DNA of 64,000 bases from Sulfuriferula nivalis (GTDB lineage Bacteria; Pseudomonadota; Gammaproteobacteria; Burkholderiales; Sulfuriferulaceae). The notes beneath the pieces are model-generated. The model saw only the letters and a list, made by a program, of their open reading frames with translations, was not told the origin of the DNA and ran no database searches. A program made the translations under genes and the position numbers. Positions 30,809 to 39,693 of the stretch are shown here, in pieces (positions within the stretch are counted from its first letter, which is position 1; each line of letters starts with the position of its first letter). The DNA lies in contig NZ_AP021881.1 of NCBI RefSeq assembly GCF_009937995.1, forward strand, positions 2,790,001 to 2,854,000, written 5' to 3'.

Positions 30809-31192
30809 TCAATGCAAGGTGCGCGGCATAGCCAATACAAAAGACGGAATTTCTGCGTCGAAATGCTCACCGTCTTCAGCTATCATTTGATATGTCCCAC
30901 GCATCGTTCCGACTGGCGTATTCATCGCGGTCCCACTGGTATACTCAAATGCTTCACCGGGCTTCAACATCGGCTGTTCACCTACCACACCCAGACCACG
31001 CACTTCCTGCACACGATCCTCGGCATCAGTAATAATCCAGTGTCGAGATACTAATTGCGCCGCTTGCGTACCGGTATTTTCAATAGTAATCGTGTAGGCA
31101 AATACATAGCGCTCCAGATCAGGATCGGATTGCTCTTCCAAATAGGTATTTTTCACGGTAACTGTAATATGATTTTTTCTGCTATCGCCCAT
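30809..31192 (-). CDS. apaG: Co2+/Mg2+ efflux-associated protein ApaG
   Basis: A 127-residue all-beta (fibronectin-like) ApaG domain protein. Conserved blocks are YVFAYTITIENTG, AQLVSRHWIITDA, VRGLGVVGEQPMLKPGEAFEYTSG and MRGTYQMIAEDG. ApaG has been linked to Co2+ resistance; the biochemical role is unclear. The frame extends to 31231, but the ATG at 31192 gives the usual length. Divergent from rpe, the common betaproteobacterial arrangement. Confidence 0.93.
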   Translation of the reverse strand: MGDSRKNHITVTVKNTYLEEQSDPDLERYVFAYTITIENTGTQAAQLVSRHWIITDAEDRVQEVRGLGVVGEQPMLKPGEAFEYTSGTAMNTPVGTMRGTYQMIAEDGEHFDAEIPSFVLAMPRTLH

Positions 31193-31286
31193 AGTATCTT
31201 TCTGTTCTGGCGTGCTGTTACTGGCACACAATTCAAGGTAAAATCTTAAACTTTAACGCACTGTCCTCATTTTTAAAGGAACCATC

Positions 31287-31973
31287 ATGTCCAGACAATT
31301 CCGCATCGCACCGAGTATTTTATCCGCTAATTTCGCAAAATTAGGTCAGGAAGTCACCGATGTGATTGCTTCAGGCACAGACATCATTCACTTTGACGTG
31401 ATGGATAACCATTACGTTCCTAACCTGACAATAGGCCCTCTGGTATGCGAATCACTGCGTCCAGTGACCAATGCGTTTATCGACGTACATTTGATGGTCA
31501 AACCTGTAGATCGCATTATCCCTGATTTTGCCAAAGCTGGGGCGAACATGATTACATTTCACCCGGAAGCGTCTGAACACATCGACCGCACGCTGGCACT
31601 AATTAAAGAATCTGGCTGCAAAGCAGGTCTGGTATTCAATCCAGCCACTTCTTTAAGCTATCTGGATCACGTCATGGACAAGCTCGACATGATCTTGCTG
31701 ATGTCTGTCAACCCAGGCTTCGGCGGTCAAAAGTTTATCCCTGAAACTCTGAACAAAATCCGCGCTGTGCGCCAACGTATAGATGCATCTGGCCGCGACA
31801 TCTGGCTGGAAGTTGATGGCGGCGTTAAAGTCGACAATATCGCTGAAGTCGCACGTGCAGGTGCTGATACTTTCGTCGCTGGTTCTGCAATTTTTGGTGC
31901 AGCCAAAGACACCGACCCTAACCGTTATGACACCGTGGTAGCAGCCATGCGTGCCGAATTAGCAAAGGTTTAA
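31287..31973 (+). CDS. rpe: Ribulose-phosphate 3-epimerase
   Basis: A 228-residue TIM-barrel metalloenzyme interconverting ribulose-5-P and xylulose-5-P. Motifs are [47 protein letters not shown]-type (here [15 protein letters not shown]), and [18 protein letters not shown] lies 6 bases before the ATG. First gene of rpe-gph-trpEGDC. A TAAAAT -10-like word lies near 31239, in the apaG-rpe gap. Confidence 0.97.
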   Translation: MSRQFRIAPSILSANFAKLGQEVTDVIASGTDIIHFDVMDNHYVPNLTIGPLVCESLRPVTNAFIDVHLMVKPVDRIIPDFAKAGANMITFHPEASEHIDRTLALIKESGCKAGLVFNPATSLSYLDHVMDKLDMILLMSVNPGFGGQKFIPETLNKIRAVRQRIDASGRDIWLEVDGGVKVDNIAEVARAGADTFVAGSAIFGAAKDTDPNRYDTVVAAMRAELAKV

Positions 31974-31974
31974 T

Positions 31975-32658
31975 ATGGAATTCCCTATCGCAATCAAGGC
32001 CGTCGTTATTGACCTGGACGGTACATTACTCGACACCGCACCAGACCTGGCTCACGCAGCCGAATTGATGATGGCTGAATTAGGTATGACTGCCCCACCA
32101 TTAGCAACTATCAAAACCTACATCGGTAATGGTGTATCACGCTTAGCCAAGCGAGTCTTGTCTGGCGACATGGATGCCGAACCCGATGCTGAATTATTTG
32201 CGCGCGCTTTTCCGCTCTACGAAAAACATTATGGCGCCAATGTATCACTCTACTCCCATCCATTTGATGGCGTAGTTGCTGGTCTAGAGGCATTCAAGGC
32301 GATGGGCGTACACGTTGCCTGCATCACCAACAAAGCTGAGAAATACACAGTACCATTGTTAAAAGACACGGGGCTGTTTGATTATTTCGAACTAATACTA
32401 TCAGGTGACAGCCTGCCTAAACGCAAACCAGACCCTATGCCATTGCTGCATGCTTGCAAACACTTTGGCATAGAACCGCATGAACTATTACTCATCGGCG
32501 ACTCTCTCAACGATACCCAGGCTGCACGTGCTGCTGGTTGCACAGTATTCTGCGTACCTTACGGTTACAATCGTGGACGTGCTGTTGAAGAGCTGGATCT
32601 GGATGCAGTTACCCCCACATTGCTTGATGCAGCTAAATTAACAACCAAAGCTAATTAA
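31975..32658 (+). CDS. gph: Phosphoglycolate phosphatase (HAD family)
   Basis: A 227-residue HAD hydrolase. Motif I is VIDLDGTLLDTAPDL, motif II lies at CITNK, motif III at LPKRKPDP and motif IV at LLIGDSLNDTQAA. A C1 cap lies between motifs I and II. It recycles 2-phosphoglycolate from oxygenase activity or DNA repair. It starts two bases after rpe and its stop lies 2 bases before the trp leader ATG. Confidence 0.93.
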   Translation: MEFPIAIKAVVIDLDGTLLDTAPDLAHAAELMMAELGMTAPPLATIKTYIGNGVSRLAKRVLSGDMDAEPDAELFARAFPLYEKHYGANVSLYSHPFDGVVAGLEAFKAMGVHVACITNKAEKYTVPLLKDTGLFDYFELILSGDSLPKRKPDPMPLLHACKHFGIEPHELLLIGDSLNDTQAARAAGCTVFCVPYGYNRGRAVEELDLDAVTPTLLDAAKLTTKAN

Positions 32659-32660
32659 TC

Positions 32661-32732
32661 ATGACGCTATTTACCTTAACGATGACAGTAACAACACGAT
32701 GGCGGCGATGGCTTAACTACCAATATGGCTAA
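32661..32732 (+). CDS. trpL: Probable trp operon leader peptide (two Trp codons)
   Basis: A 23-codon frame beginning MTLFTLTMTVTTR and then Trp-Arg-Arg-Trp (TGG codons at 32700 and 32709), ending at TAA 32730. The ATG is two bases after the gph stop, so reinitiation could translate it; no good Shine-Dalgarno is seen. Trp is rare, and two Trp codons within four just upstream of trpE and next to competing hairpins are the mark of ribosome-mediated attenuation. Not a recognised family by sequence; the call rests on context. Confidence 0.65.
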   Translation: MTLFTLTMTVTTRWRRWLNYQYG

Positions 32733-32765
32733 TACGCCATAGTCGATTCCAGAATCGGCTATAGC
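32724..32765 (+). promoter_or_regulatory. Candidate trp attenuator: two mutually exclusive hairpins
   Basis: Hairpin A pairs TATGGC (32724-32729) with GCCATA (32736-32741). Hairpin B pairs ATAGTCGATT (32739-32748) with AATCGGCTAT (32753-32762, one G-T pair), loop CCAG, and can extend by GC/GC. They share 32739-32741 and cannot both form fully. A ribosome at the leader stop would cover the 5' arm of A and favour B; one stalled on the Trp codons would favour A. Hairpin B has no U-run after it, so termination may need Rho or a translational effect. Confidence 0.5.
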
Positions 32766-32815
32766 GCCTGCCTTATACAGCTTCGCCTCCATACATCGTT
32801 TAAGGGAAATACATC

Positions 32816-34291
32816 ATGACTGAACAGCATTTTTTTGAACTCGCCCGCCAGGGCTACAACCGTATTCCACTGACCCGTGAACTGCCTGCGGATCTGGATA
32901 CGCCACTTTCCATCTACCTCAAGCTTGCCAACGCGCCTTATTCCTACTTACTGGAATCGGTCGTTGGTGGTGAGCAATTCGGGCGTTACTCATTTATTGG
33001 CCTGCCTGCCCGTACCGTATTACGCGTACATGGGCATATAGTCACCGTCGAAACTGATGGTGTCAAAGTCGAACAACACGACAGCCCTGACCCGCTTGCG
33101 TTTATCGAAGATTACAAAAAACGCTTCAAAGCCGCAGACCTGCCCAATTTGCCACGTTTTTCAGGCGGTTTAGCAGGGTATTTCGGTTACGATACCGTGC
33201 GCTATATAGAAAAACGTCTGGCACAGACACACAAGGCAGACACACTGCATACGCCTGACAGCCTGCTTTTACTCAGTGAAGAGATAGTCGTAGTCGATAA
33301 TCTCAGTGGCACGCTAAGCCTGATCGTTTATGTCGACCCGCTCGAAACCGACGCTTACAGCAATGGTTATAATCGCCTCAACGAACTCACACAACAATTA
33401 AATAACCCCCTCACGCCACCCACTATAGATGCCATCGCACCCGCAGAAGTCGTCTCGGAATTTGGTGAAGACGCATTCAAAGCCGCCGTATTGCGTGCCC
33501 AGGAATACATACTCAACGGCGACATCATGCAAGTGGTATTGAGCCAACGCATGTCTCGCCCGTTCCACGCCAGCCCGCTTACACTCTACCGTGCCTTGCG
33601 CAGCCTGAACCCATCGCCGTATATGTTCTATTACGACATGGGCGGCTTCCATGTAGTCGGCGCTTCGCCTGAAATCCTGGTACGATTGGAAGACGACACC
33701 GTCACCGTGCGCCCGATTGCTGGCACACGCCCACGCGGATCGAATCGTGAATCTGATGCAGCGTTGGCAGTTGAACTGTTAGCCGACCCCAAGGAATGTG
33801 CCGAACATCTGCAATTACTAGATTTAGGTCGCAATGATGCAGGTCGCGTCGCTGTCACCGGCAGCGTAAAAGTCACAGAAAATATGCAAATCGAACGTTA
33901 CTCGCATGTCATGCATATCGTTTCCAACGTCGAAGGCAAACTCAAGCCCGGCCTGACCGCCATGGATGTACTACGCGCCACATTCCCGGCCGGCACAGTT
34001 TCCGGCGCACCTAAAGTACGGGCCATGGAAATCATAGACGAACTGGAGCCAAGCAAACGCGGTATTTATGCCGGCGCGGTAGGCTACTTGAGCTTTAACG
34101 GCTCCATGGACTTAGCCATTGCCATCCGCACCGCTGTCGTCAAAGACAACATGCTCTATGTTCAGGCCGGTGCAGGTATCGTGGCTGATTCCGTGCCCGA
34201 CAGCGAATGGATAGAAACTCAAAACAAAGCCCGTGCAGTAATCCGTGCTGCGGAGTTAGCGCAAGCAGGCTTAACTGGGTCAGGAGAATAA
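32816..34291 (+). CDS. trpE: Anthranilate synthase component I
   Basis: A 491-residue chorismate-utilising enzyme. The N-terminal Trp-feedback region includes [20 protein letters not shown] (the LLES element); the catalytic domain includes [34 protein letters not shown] and [18 protein letters not shown]. It makes anthranilate from chorismate with TrpG. AAGGGA lies 7 bases or so before the ATG. First structural trp gene, downstream of the leader. Confidence 0.97.
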   Translation: MTEQHFFELARQGYNRIPLTRELPADLDTPLSIYLKLANAPYSYLLESVVGGEQFGRYSFIGLPARTVLRVHGHIVTVETDGVKVEQHDSPDPLAFIEDYKKRFKAADLPNLPRFSGGLAGYFGYDTVRYIEKRLAQTHKADTLHTPDSLLLLSEEIVVVDNLSGTLSLIVYVDPLETDAYSNGYNRLNELTQQLNNPLTPPTIDAIAPAEVVSEFGEDAFKAAVLRAQEYILNGDIMQVVLSQRMSRPFHASPLTLYRALRSLNPSPYMFYYDMGGFHVVGASPEILVRLEDDTVTVRPIAGTRPRGSNRESDAALAVELLADPKECAEHLQLLDLGRNDAGRVAVTGSVKVTENMQIERYSHVMHIVSNVEGKLKPGLTAMDVLRATFPAGTVSGAPKVRAMEIIDELEPSKRGIYAGAVGYLSFNGSMDLAIAIRTAVVKDNMLYVQAGAGIVADSVPDSEWIETQNKARAVIRAAELAQAGLTGSGE

Positions 34292-34292
34292 C

Positions 34293-34862
34293 ATGCTGAT
34301 AATGATAGATAATTACGACTCCTTCACCTACAACCTGGTGCAGTACTTTGGCGAGCTGGGTGCGGATGTGCGCGTGTTTCGCAATGACGAAATAGACATT
34401 CCCGCCATCAGCGCATTGCAACCCGATCATATTGTCATTTCCCCGGGCCCATGTACACCAAATGAAGCAGGCATTTCCGTCCCTGTAATAAAACATTTTG
34501 CAGGCAATGTCCCCATCCTCGGCGTTTGCCTAGGGCATCAAAGCATAGGCCAAGCGTTCGGCGGCAAAATCATCCGCGCCCAACAACTTATGCATGGCAA
34601 AACGTCGATGGTGCATCACAAAGATACGGGCGTATTTGCCGGCTTGCCTAACCCGGTTCGCGCCACGCGCTATCATTCTTTGGTCATCGAACGCGAGAGT
34701 CTGCCTGAGTGTCTGGAAATTACCGCATGGACTGATGACGGCGAAATCATGGGCGTGCGCCACAAGACGCTGGCAGTCGAAGGTGTACAGTTCCACCCGG
34801 AATCCATACTCACTGAGTATGGGCATGAGATGCTGGCGAACTTTCTGAAAGTGCAGGCATGA
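34293..34862 (+). CDS. trpG: Anthranilate synthase glutamine amidotransferase subunit
   Basis: A 189-residue class I glutamine amidotransferase. The oxyanion and nucleophile block is [15 protein letters not shown] (Cys at about 79) and the His-Glu pair is in [12 protein letters not shown] (about 168-172). It supplies ammonia to TrpE; the same subunit serves PabB in some bacteria. It starts one base after trpE and overlaps trpD by 4 bases. Confidence 0.96.
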   Translation: MLIMIDNYDSFTYNLVQYFGELGADVRVFRNDEIDIPAISALQPDHIVISPGPCTPNEAGISVPVIKHFAGNVPILGVCLGHQSIGQAFGGKIIRAQQLMHGKTSMVHHKDTGVFAGLPNPVRATRYHSLVIERESLPECLEITAWTDDGEIMGVRHKTLAVEGVQFHPESILTEYGHEMLANFLKVQA

Positions 34863-35878
34863 ACGTCGCACCCTTACTCAACCAGCTCATAGCGCGGCAG
34901 GATTTGAGCCATAACCAGATGCACGATTTGATGCACGCCATCATGACTGGCGCACTCTCACCTACATTAATTGCAGCTTGTCTGGTCGGTTTGCGCTGTA
35001 AAGGTGAGAGCGTCACCGAACTGGCAGCAGCTGCGGAAGTCATGCGCAGCCTGTCCACCAAAGTATCGCTGGCGCACTTGCCCAATCTGGTCGATACCTG
35101 TGGTACAGGCGGCGATGGCGCACACACGTTCAACATTTCCACCGCTGCCGCGTTTGTCACCGCGGCAGCAGGTGCAAATGTCGCTAAACACGGCGGACGT
35201 TCGGTTTCCTCCACCTCAGGCAGTGCTGACGTACTCGAAGCCTTGGGTATTAACGTCAACCTCACATCTGAACAAGTCGCTCGTTGCGTACAGGAAATCG
35301 GCATCGGCTTCATGTTTGCCCCCAACCACCACAGCGCCATGAAGCACGCTGCACCTGTGCGCCGTGAACTGGGCGTACGTACCTTATTCAACCTGCTCGG
35401 CCCGATGACCAACCCTGCTGACGCGCCTAATCAGGTCATGGGCGTATTCCACCGCGAGCTCACAGCCACATTAGCACATGTGCTGCAAGCGCTGGGCAGC
35501 CAGCATGTTATGGTAGTGCATGCCGCAGATGGCATGGATGAACTGAGTTTAAGCGGCGTCAGCTACGTGGCCGAATTGCACAATGGCACCGTGCGCGAAT
35601 ATGAAATCACTCCGGAACAATTCGGTCTGGTGCATGCGGACAACAACAGTCTTTCCGTCAGTGACATAGACACTGCCAAGTCCATGCTTATCGCCGCACT
35701 CAGCAACCAGCACCGTGCCGCCAGTGACATCGTCGCGCTTAACGCCGGCGCCGCTATTTACGTCGCGGGCATCGCCGCCAGCCTTGCTGACGGCATCAAC
35801 CTTGCACAACAACAAATCACCTCAGGCGCAGCACTGCGTAAACTTGAACAACTGAAAAATCTAAGCCAACATGTCTGA
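34859..35878 (+). CDS. trpD: Anthranilate phosphoribosyltransferase
   Basis: A 339-residue class III phosphoribosyltransferase adding ribose-5-P from PRPP to anthranilate. The PRPP loop [17 protein letters not shown] (about 79-95), [21 protein letters not shown] and [19 protein letters not shown] blocks are intact. It overlaps trpG by 4 bases and trpC by 8 bases, so the genes are tightly coupled. Confidence 0.97.
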   Translation: MNVAPLLNQLIARQDLSHNQMHDLMHAIMTGALSPTLIAACLVGLRCKGESVTELAAAAEVMRSLSTKVSLAHLPNLVDTCGTGGDGAHTFNISTAAAFVTAAAGANVAKHGGRSVSSTSGSADVLEALGINVNLTSEQVARCVQEIGIGFMFAPNHHSAMKHAAPVRRELGVRTLFNLLGPMTNPADAPNQVMGVFHRELTATLAHVLQALGSQHVMVVHAADGMDELSLSGVSYVAELHNGTVREYEITPEQFGLVHADNNSLSVSDIDTAKSMLIAALSNQHRAASDIVALNAGAAIYVAGIAASLADGINLAQQQITSGAALRKLEQLKNLSQHV

Positions 35879-36659
35879 CATACTTACTAAAATCCTCGCC
35901 ACCAAACACCGCGAGGTCAGCGCTGCACGCAGTAAAACGCCACTAGCCGAAATCAAGGCACGTGCCCTCGCCATGCCTGCACCTCGTGACTTTGTCGGTG
36001 CCATCCGTCAGCGCGTCAGCCAACAACGCCCCGCCGTCATCGCCGAAATAAAACGCGCCAGCCCATCCAAAGGACTGCTCCGCGCTGATTTTCAGCCAGC
36101 CGAAATCGCCACCAGCTACGCGCAGCACGGCGCGGCATGTTTGTCAGTACTTACCGATGTGGATTACTTTCAGGGCAGCGCAGACTACCTGATCGCCGCT
36201 CGTGCCGCCTGTGACATCCCCGTGCTACGCAAGGATTTCATGGTAGACCCATATCAAATCTACGAAGCCCGTGCCATGGGTGCAGATGCCATCCTGCTCA
36301 TCGTCGCTGCCCTCAGCCTGGAACAGATGCAAGCCATGGAAGCCCTCGCCAACGAGCTAGGCATGGCAGTACTGGTAGAATCGCACAACAGCGGTGAACT
36401 CAACTACGCTCTGCAACTTAACACCCCACTGCAAGGCATCAACAACCGCAACCTGCGTACCTTCGACACCAGCCTGGACACCACGCTGCAACTGCTCAAA
36501 CAAATAGACAACACCCGCATCGTCATCACCGAAAGCGGCATCCACACCCCAGCCGATGTAGAACTGATGCAATCTCACAGTGTTTATGGCTTTCTGGTGG
36601 GTGAAGCGTTTATGCGGGCGGAGGAGCCTGGGGTGGAATTGGGGCGGTTGTTTGGATGA
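35871..36659 (+). CDS. trpC: Indole-3-glycerol phosphate synthase
   Basis: A 262-residue TIM-barrel enzyme. The motifs are the catalytic [59 protein letters not shown] and ITESGI. Last gene of the trp set here; trpF, trpB and trpA are not in the window. The accessory block starts just after it, with no terminator seen. Confidence 0.97.
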   Translation: MSDILTKILATKHREVSAARSKTPLAEIKARALAMPAPRDFVGAIRQRVSQQRPAVIAEIKRASPSKGLLRADFQPAEIATSYAQHGAACLSVLTDVDYFQGSADYLIAARAACDIPVLRKDFMVDPYQIYEARAMGADAILLIVAALSLEQMQAMEALANELGMAVLVESHNSGELNYALQLNTPLQGINNRNLRTFDTSLDTTLQLLKQIDNTRIVITESGIHTPADVELMQSHSVYGFLVGEAFMRAEEPGVELGRLFG

Positions 36660-36851
36660 AGGTGGCGGTGAGACATACACCAGATAGCCTGATTCGACAT
36701 CAACAATGTAGGTGAGGGTCACCATTTCATCCTGCGTGAGATATGGGTAAACGCAAGATTTGCTACTGAATTTACTACAAATCTAGCGCTGTCCACGATG
36801 GTTTCTTATTCTAGGCATAAAATCTATGTTGTGCCGACTGGATGAGCTTAA

Positions 36852-36882
36852 ATTTACGTTTTGCGCCTAAACATTTACGTTT
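36852..36882 (+). repeat. 10-bp direct repeat ATTTACGTTT
   Basis: ATTTACGTTT occurs at 36852-36861 and 36873-36882, 21 bp (two helical turns) apart, at the left side of the accessory block. The 290-bp gap 36660-36949 is AT-rich compared with trpC and holds this repeat, the GTGTCAA repeats and no other gene that I can support. Confidence 0.45.
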
Positions 36883-36924
36883 GACACAAAGCATCACTAG
36901 TGTCAACATTGCTATAGGTGTCAA
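36881..36924 (+). promoter_or_regulatory. Candidate operator: one inverted and two direct GTGTCAA boxes
   Basis: TTGACAC at 36881-36887 is followed by GTGTCAA at 36900-36906 and again at 36918-36924. All three lie just upstream of a ribbon-helix-helix gene that starts at 36950. RHH proteins commonly bind tandem short boxes and repress themselves. The first box also resembles a -35, though no clean -10 follows at 17 bp. Confidence 0.4.
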
Positions 36925-36949
36925 TACAAATTTAAAAGGATGGTGTGCA

Positions 36950-37204
36950 ATGGTTGAGAAAGTTAAGGTGTCTTTGTTTCTAGAACCAGAGGTGGCTAAA
37001 GCTTTAAAAATTCAAGCTGCAAGACAAGAGACAGAGGGTGTATCGGATCTTGTGAGTAGATTCTTCGTGTGCGCGCATTGCCAAGAGCCGATAACAGATG
37101 ATTTTGTTCTTGGAATTAAGCTCGTTACTCCGAATGAGTATGGCGTGTTTTTTCACGCAAATCGAGAGGCTTGTCGTGCCGCAAGTGGCAATAACTCAAA
37201 ATAG
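36950..37204 (+). CDS. Small ribbon-helix-helix protein with Cys/His metal-like tail
   Basis: An 84-residue protein. Residues 4-39 look like a ribbon-helix-helix DNA-binding unit (strand KVKVSLFLEP, then two helices). The second half has C41-x2-C44 and H69-x5-C75, spaced as a possible zinc site. AAGGA lies 9 bases before the ATG at 36950; the frame runs up to 36842 without support. It sits just before an attC site, as a cassette gene would. I do not recognise a named family, so the DNA-binding role is inferred. Confidence 0.6.
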   Translation: MVEKVKVSLFLEPEVAKALKIQAARQETEGVSDLVSRFFVCAHCQEPITDDFVLGIKLVTPNEYGVFFHANREACRAASGNNSK

Positions 37205-37247
37205 GGTGGTAGCTTGTTGCCATTTACGGTCAGGGGTTCGCCATACC

Positions 37248-37310
37248 GCCCAACGAATAAGGTTAGATTGTGATCGCGAAGCGAGCCACAATCTGAACCG
37301 TTTGTTGGAC
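37248..37310 (+). other. Integron-type attC recombination site
   Basis: A 63-bp imperfect palindrome. It has R'' GCCCAAC (37248), R' GTTGGAC (37304, matching GTTRRRY), and inner arms GGTTAGATTGTG and CACAATCTGAACC that pair with one extrahelical C, as attC sites have. The loop is rich in GCGAAGCGA. It lies 43 bases after the small RHH gene on the same strand, the usual cassette order. No IntI is seen in the window, so this would be a lone or remnant cassette. Confidence 0.75.
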
Positions 37311-37525
37311 AAGCCCGGCATGGCTGGGGCGGGTGTTGCTTGAGCGCTTATGGAAATATCTTTTTGACTATGCTGGCATAACTGGACGCGTTACGCATCC
37401 CACCCGCCATTTCACGACCTTCACGTTGCCATTGCAGCAACTTATTCTATTCAACTCACCGTTTTTAGTCGGCTTTTCGGGCATGTTAACCCAATTTCAG
37501 CCTTCTTCAGGGCGAGCACGGCCAT

Positions 37526-37545
37526 ACCTGCCTAGTCTGGCAGGT
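37526..37545 (-). terminator. Hairpin just after the IS91 transposase gene
   Basis: A perfect 7-bp stem (ACCTGCC / GGCAGGT) with a 6-base loop starts 18 bases past the transposase stop. No U-run follows on the minus strand. It may be an mRNA end or part of the element's 3' (origin-like) terminus, where IS91 members carry small hairpins. Confidence 0.35.
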
Positions 37546-37562
37546 GGGCGGTGTGGGCTGGT

Positions 37563-38678
37563 TTAGCGCATGGTCTCCCACCCTGTGTCATCTGCTCTGT
37601 GTTCCCGTTTTATAGATGGGGCTGATGTGGCTAGCGGTATCGCTTTGATACGTGTGCGCACTATCTTCATCACCCCACCGCAACATTGGCAACGTATCGC
37701 TGGTCTGGGTTGCGCTGGCGGCGGATTGTTCCGTCGCCATAGGTGGGTCAGCTGTAGCTGGGTGAGTAGTTTGCTATTGGGATGCAGGTAGCCAAAGTTG
37801 CGGGCGCGGCGGTAGCCTTTGGGCAGAATGTGTTGCAGTATCAGTCGCAGGAAGGCTACACCACTCAAGGTACGGGTTTCCATTTGTTTGGTTTGGCTGT
37901 TCCGGTAACGGAAGGTGACCTGACCATGCCGGTCGGAGAGGATGTCTTTCTCCTGTATCACCCCCCGATACAGATAGCGCCCAAGGTAGATCAGAGCGTG
38001 CTGTCCAGTGCCGACGGCTTTGCAATCCACCACCCAATCGGTCGGGTAATCGTTTGGCAGGGTGAGTCCTGCTTGTCTGATGCCTGCCAGTAATTTGGCA
38101 CGAAATACTTTGGCCAGGGCTTTGTGGTTAAACAGGTAGTTGCCGTGTTTATGACGCATGCGTCGCTGTTTGGGGTTAAAGGCGACAGCGGGCATGACGA
38201 GATGCACATGGGGGTGATAGTCCAGTCGGCGGTTATGGGTATGCAGTACAGTCACCGCCCCTGCGCTGCCGCGCAGCTTGTTGTCGTTTTGGCTGAAGGT
38301 GTTGACTGTTTCCCACGCGCAGCGTGTGATCAAGTCATACATGACGCGCTGATGTTGCCAGGCCAGTGTGCGCAACTGGGCGGGCACGGTGAAGGTGAGC
38401 ATGAAGTAGTTGGCGGGGATGGATTTGTGTAATTGCTGGTCTATCCAGCGCTGTGATTCGTGCGCCTGGCAATGCGGGCAATGCCGATGACCGCAGGAAT
38501 GTGGCAGGTAGCTGGGTGTTTGACAATCATCACAGGCAAGTTGCATCCTCGGGCTCATCTGGCTACGGCAGGTTTGAAAGGCGGTTAAGGCAGCTTGCTG
38601 GCTGGGCAATAGGTGATGACCGTGTTGTGCAAGCAGTTTAGCTGCGTAGGTTGCTACGATGTGCGCCAGTCTGATCAT
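37563..38678 (-). CDS. IS91-family HUH transposase
   Basis: A 371-residue protein from the ATG at 38678. It has an N-terminal zinc finger (CDDC near 49-52, then CGHRHCPHC at about 62-70), the HUH motif HPHVH (H157, H159), and the paired catalytic tyrosines in [11 protein letters not shown] (Y231, Y235). A Cys-Cys pair (RCQCCGGVM) sits near the C-terminus. It performs rolling-circle-like transposition. The frame appears full length. The start overlaps the stop of the recombinase -1 frame, so it is probably translated by coupling. Confidence 0.92.
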   Translation of the reverse strand: MIRLAHIVATYAAKLLAQHGHHLLPSQQAALTAFQTCRSQMSPRMQLACDDCQTPSYLPHSCGHRHCPHCQAHESQRWIDQQLHKSIPANYFMLTFTVPAQLRTLAWQHQRVMYDLITRCAWETVNTFSQNDNKLRGSAGAVTVLHTHNRRLDYHPHVHLVMPAVAFNPKQRRMRHKHGNYLFNHKALAKVFRAKLLAGIRQAGLTLPNDYPTDWVVDCKAVGTGQHALIYLGRYLYRGVIQEKDILSDRHGQVTFRYRNSQTKQMETRTLSGVAFLRLILQHILPKGYRRARNFGYLHPNSKLLTQLQLTHLWRRNNPPPAQPRPAIRCQCCGGVMKIVRTRIKAIPLATSAPSIKREHRADDTGWETMR

Positions 38679-39588
38679 TTGACTTTGCCCCAATGAATGT
38701 GGAATTTCTCCATTAATTGATTAAGGCGAGTGTGTGCGCTCTGATGGCGTTGTTCGGTGAGGTGGGTGTAGCGGATGGTGGTGAGGATGGACTGGTGTCC
38801 GAGTATCTGCTGAATTTCGAGTAAATCGATGCCAGCTTCTATCAGGTGGGTGGCATAGCTGTGGCGCAGGCTGTGTGGTGTAATTCTTTTTTTAAGCCAC
38901 AGTCACGGGTCACTTGACCCAAGGTGGTCTGGATACCACCACGATCCAGCGGGGTGCGTGCCAAGTGCGATTTGGCAAGACCGCCGTGTCGATTAGGAAA
39001 GAGCAAGCTTGGGTTGCGATGGGTGAGCCAGAAACGGCGCAATACCTGCAAGGTGTTCTCTGATAACGGCACCAATCGATCACGGTTGCCTTTGGCGTTG
39101 CGTACTTGCACCCGCATCCGATCCGCATCGATATCCCCTACCTGCAAGCGTAAGCCTTCGCCTAATCGTAAGCCCAGGCTGTAGAGGGTGAAGAAGAATA
39201 CGCGGTAGCTCAATACGCGGGTGGCCATGAAGATTTGTTGTGCCTGGGCGACGGTAATGATGTCGGGCAGGCTATATGACTTGGGTGGTTTAACCAGATC
39301 CGCACCTGGCCAGGGTTGGCTGAGTACATGGGCATAATAGAACTTCAGTCCATACAGATCATGTTTGAGCGTACTCCATGAATGGGTATCCAGGATGCGA
39401 ACAAAATAGTCGGTTAATTGTGGCTTGGTGAGCGCGTCTATCTGGTCATTAAAATACACCGCTGCGCGCCGTACGCCGTGTGAATACAAGGCGATGGTTT
39501 TAGGCTGCATGCCTCTGAGCTTGAGGCAATTCAGCAGTCGCTGGTGATTGTGCTCGAAGTGCGCGGGGATGGGTGTGGGGGCTGTCAA
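38675..39588 (-). CDS. IS91-associated tyrosine recombinase, read through a -1 frameshift
   Basis: The zero frame runs from a TTG at 39588 (GAGGAGA 6 bases upstream) to a TGA at 38842 and carries an N-terminal SAM-like core-binding domain, catalytic R141 (GLRLGE) and K166. It lacks box II. One base back, after residue 234, a 70-residue tail in the -1 frame supplies [20 protein letters not shown] and the nucleophile in TTIRYTH, then stops at 38675, overlapping the transposase ATG. The shift falls in an A7 run. Full length would be about 304 residues. Programmed frameshift or a single-base mutation; the tail is undamaged in either case. Confidence 0.75.
38887..38893 (-). other. A7 slippery run at the recombinase frame change
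   Basis: The minus strand reads TTA AAA AAA GAA in the zero frame. Slipping back one base on A AAA AAA gives AGA ATT ACA and continues the recombinase family sequence without loss. This is the type of heptamer used for -1 frameshifting in dnaX and insertion sequences. No strong stimulatory hairpin or upstream Shine-Dalgarno is clear. Confidence 0.5.
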
Positions 39589-39590
39589 TG

Positions 39591-39639
39591 TCGTCTCCTC
39601 GTGGTACAGTAATCAAAATTCCATTGCTGGGGGAGACGA
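39591..39639. repeat. 8-bp inverted repeat in front of the recombinase
   Basis: TCGTCTCC at 39591-39598 pairs with GGAGACGA at 39632-39639 across 33 bases. The left arm includes the recombinase ribosome-binding site (GGAGA on the minus strand), so the structure could control translation, or mark the element's right end. Confidence 0.35.
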
Positions 39640-39693
39640 AATTATGCTGCGTAATTTGATGGTTCGGGAATATTTCTCCGCGATAGCGGCTTC

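Larger units (their letters stand above)
37526..39640 (-). mobile_element. IS91-family insertion with associated tyrosine recombinase (ends approximate)
   Basis: The block contains a Y2-type HUH transposase and an upstream tyrosine recombinase coupled to it by ATGA, on the minus strand, between two plus-strand accessory genes. IS91 elements lack terminal inverted repeats and target duplications, so the ends are guesses: the left from the hairpin after the transposase, the right from the inverted repeat before the recombinase. A 7-bp GTTGGAC occurs outside each end (37304 and 39771). Confidence 0.7.

Noticed and set aside
36357-36725. Minus-strand frame over the trpC end and into the gap
   Set aside because: Most of it is antisense to trpC. 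The short part in the gap reads plausibly (VDVESGYLVYVSPP) but has no supported start or family; at best a remnant.
37333-37566. Plus-strand 77-codon frame between attC and transposase
   Set aside because: It uses TTG, has no ribosome site and looks like non-coding element end.
38842-39588. Calling the recombinase an integron integrase (IntI)
   Set aside because: The extra IntI-specific segment is not seen, and it is coupled to an IS91 transposase, the usual setting of a different recombinase group.
38842-39588. Calling the recombinase a plain pseudogene
   Set aside because: The -1 frame tail is complete and undamaged, ends in a coupled overlap, and the break is on an A7 slippery run. A pseudogene remains possible but is not the best reading.
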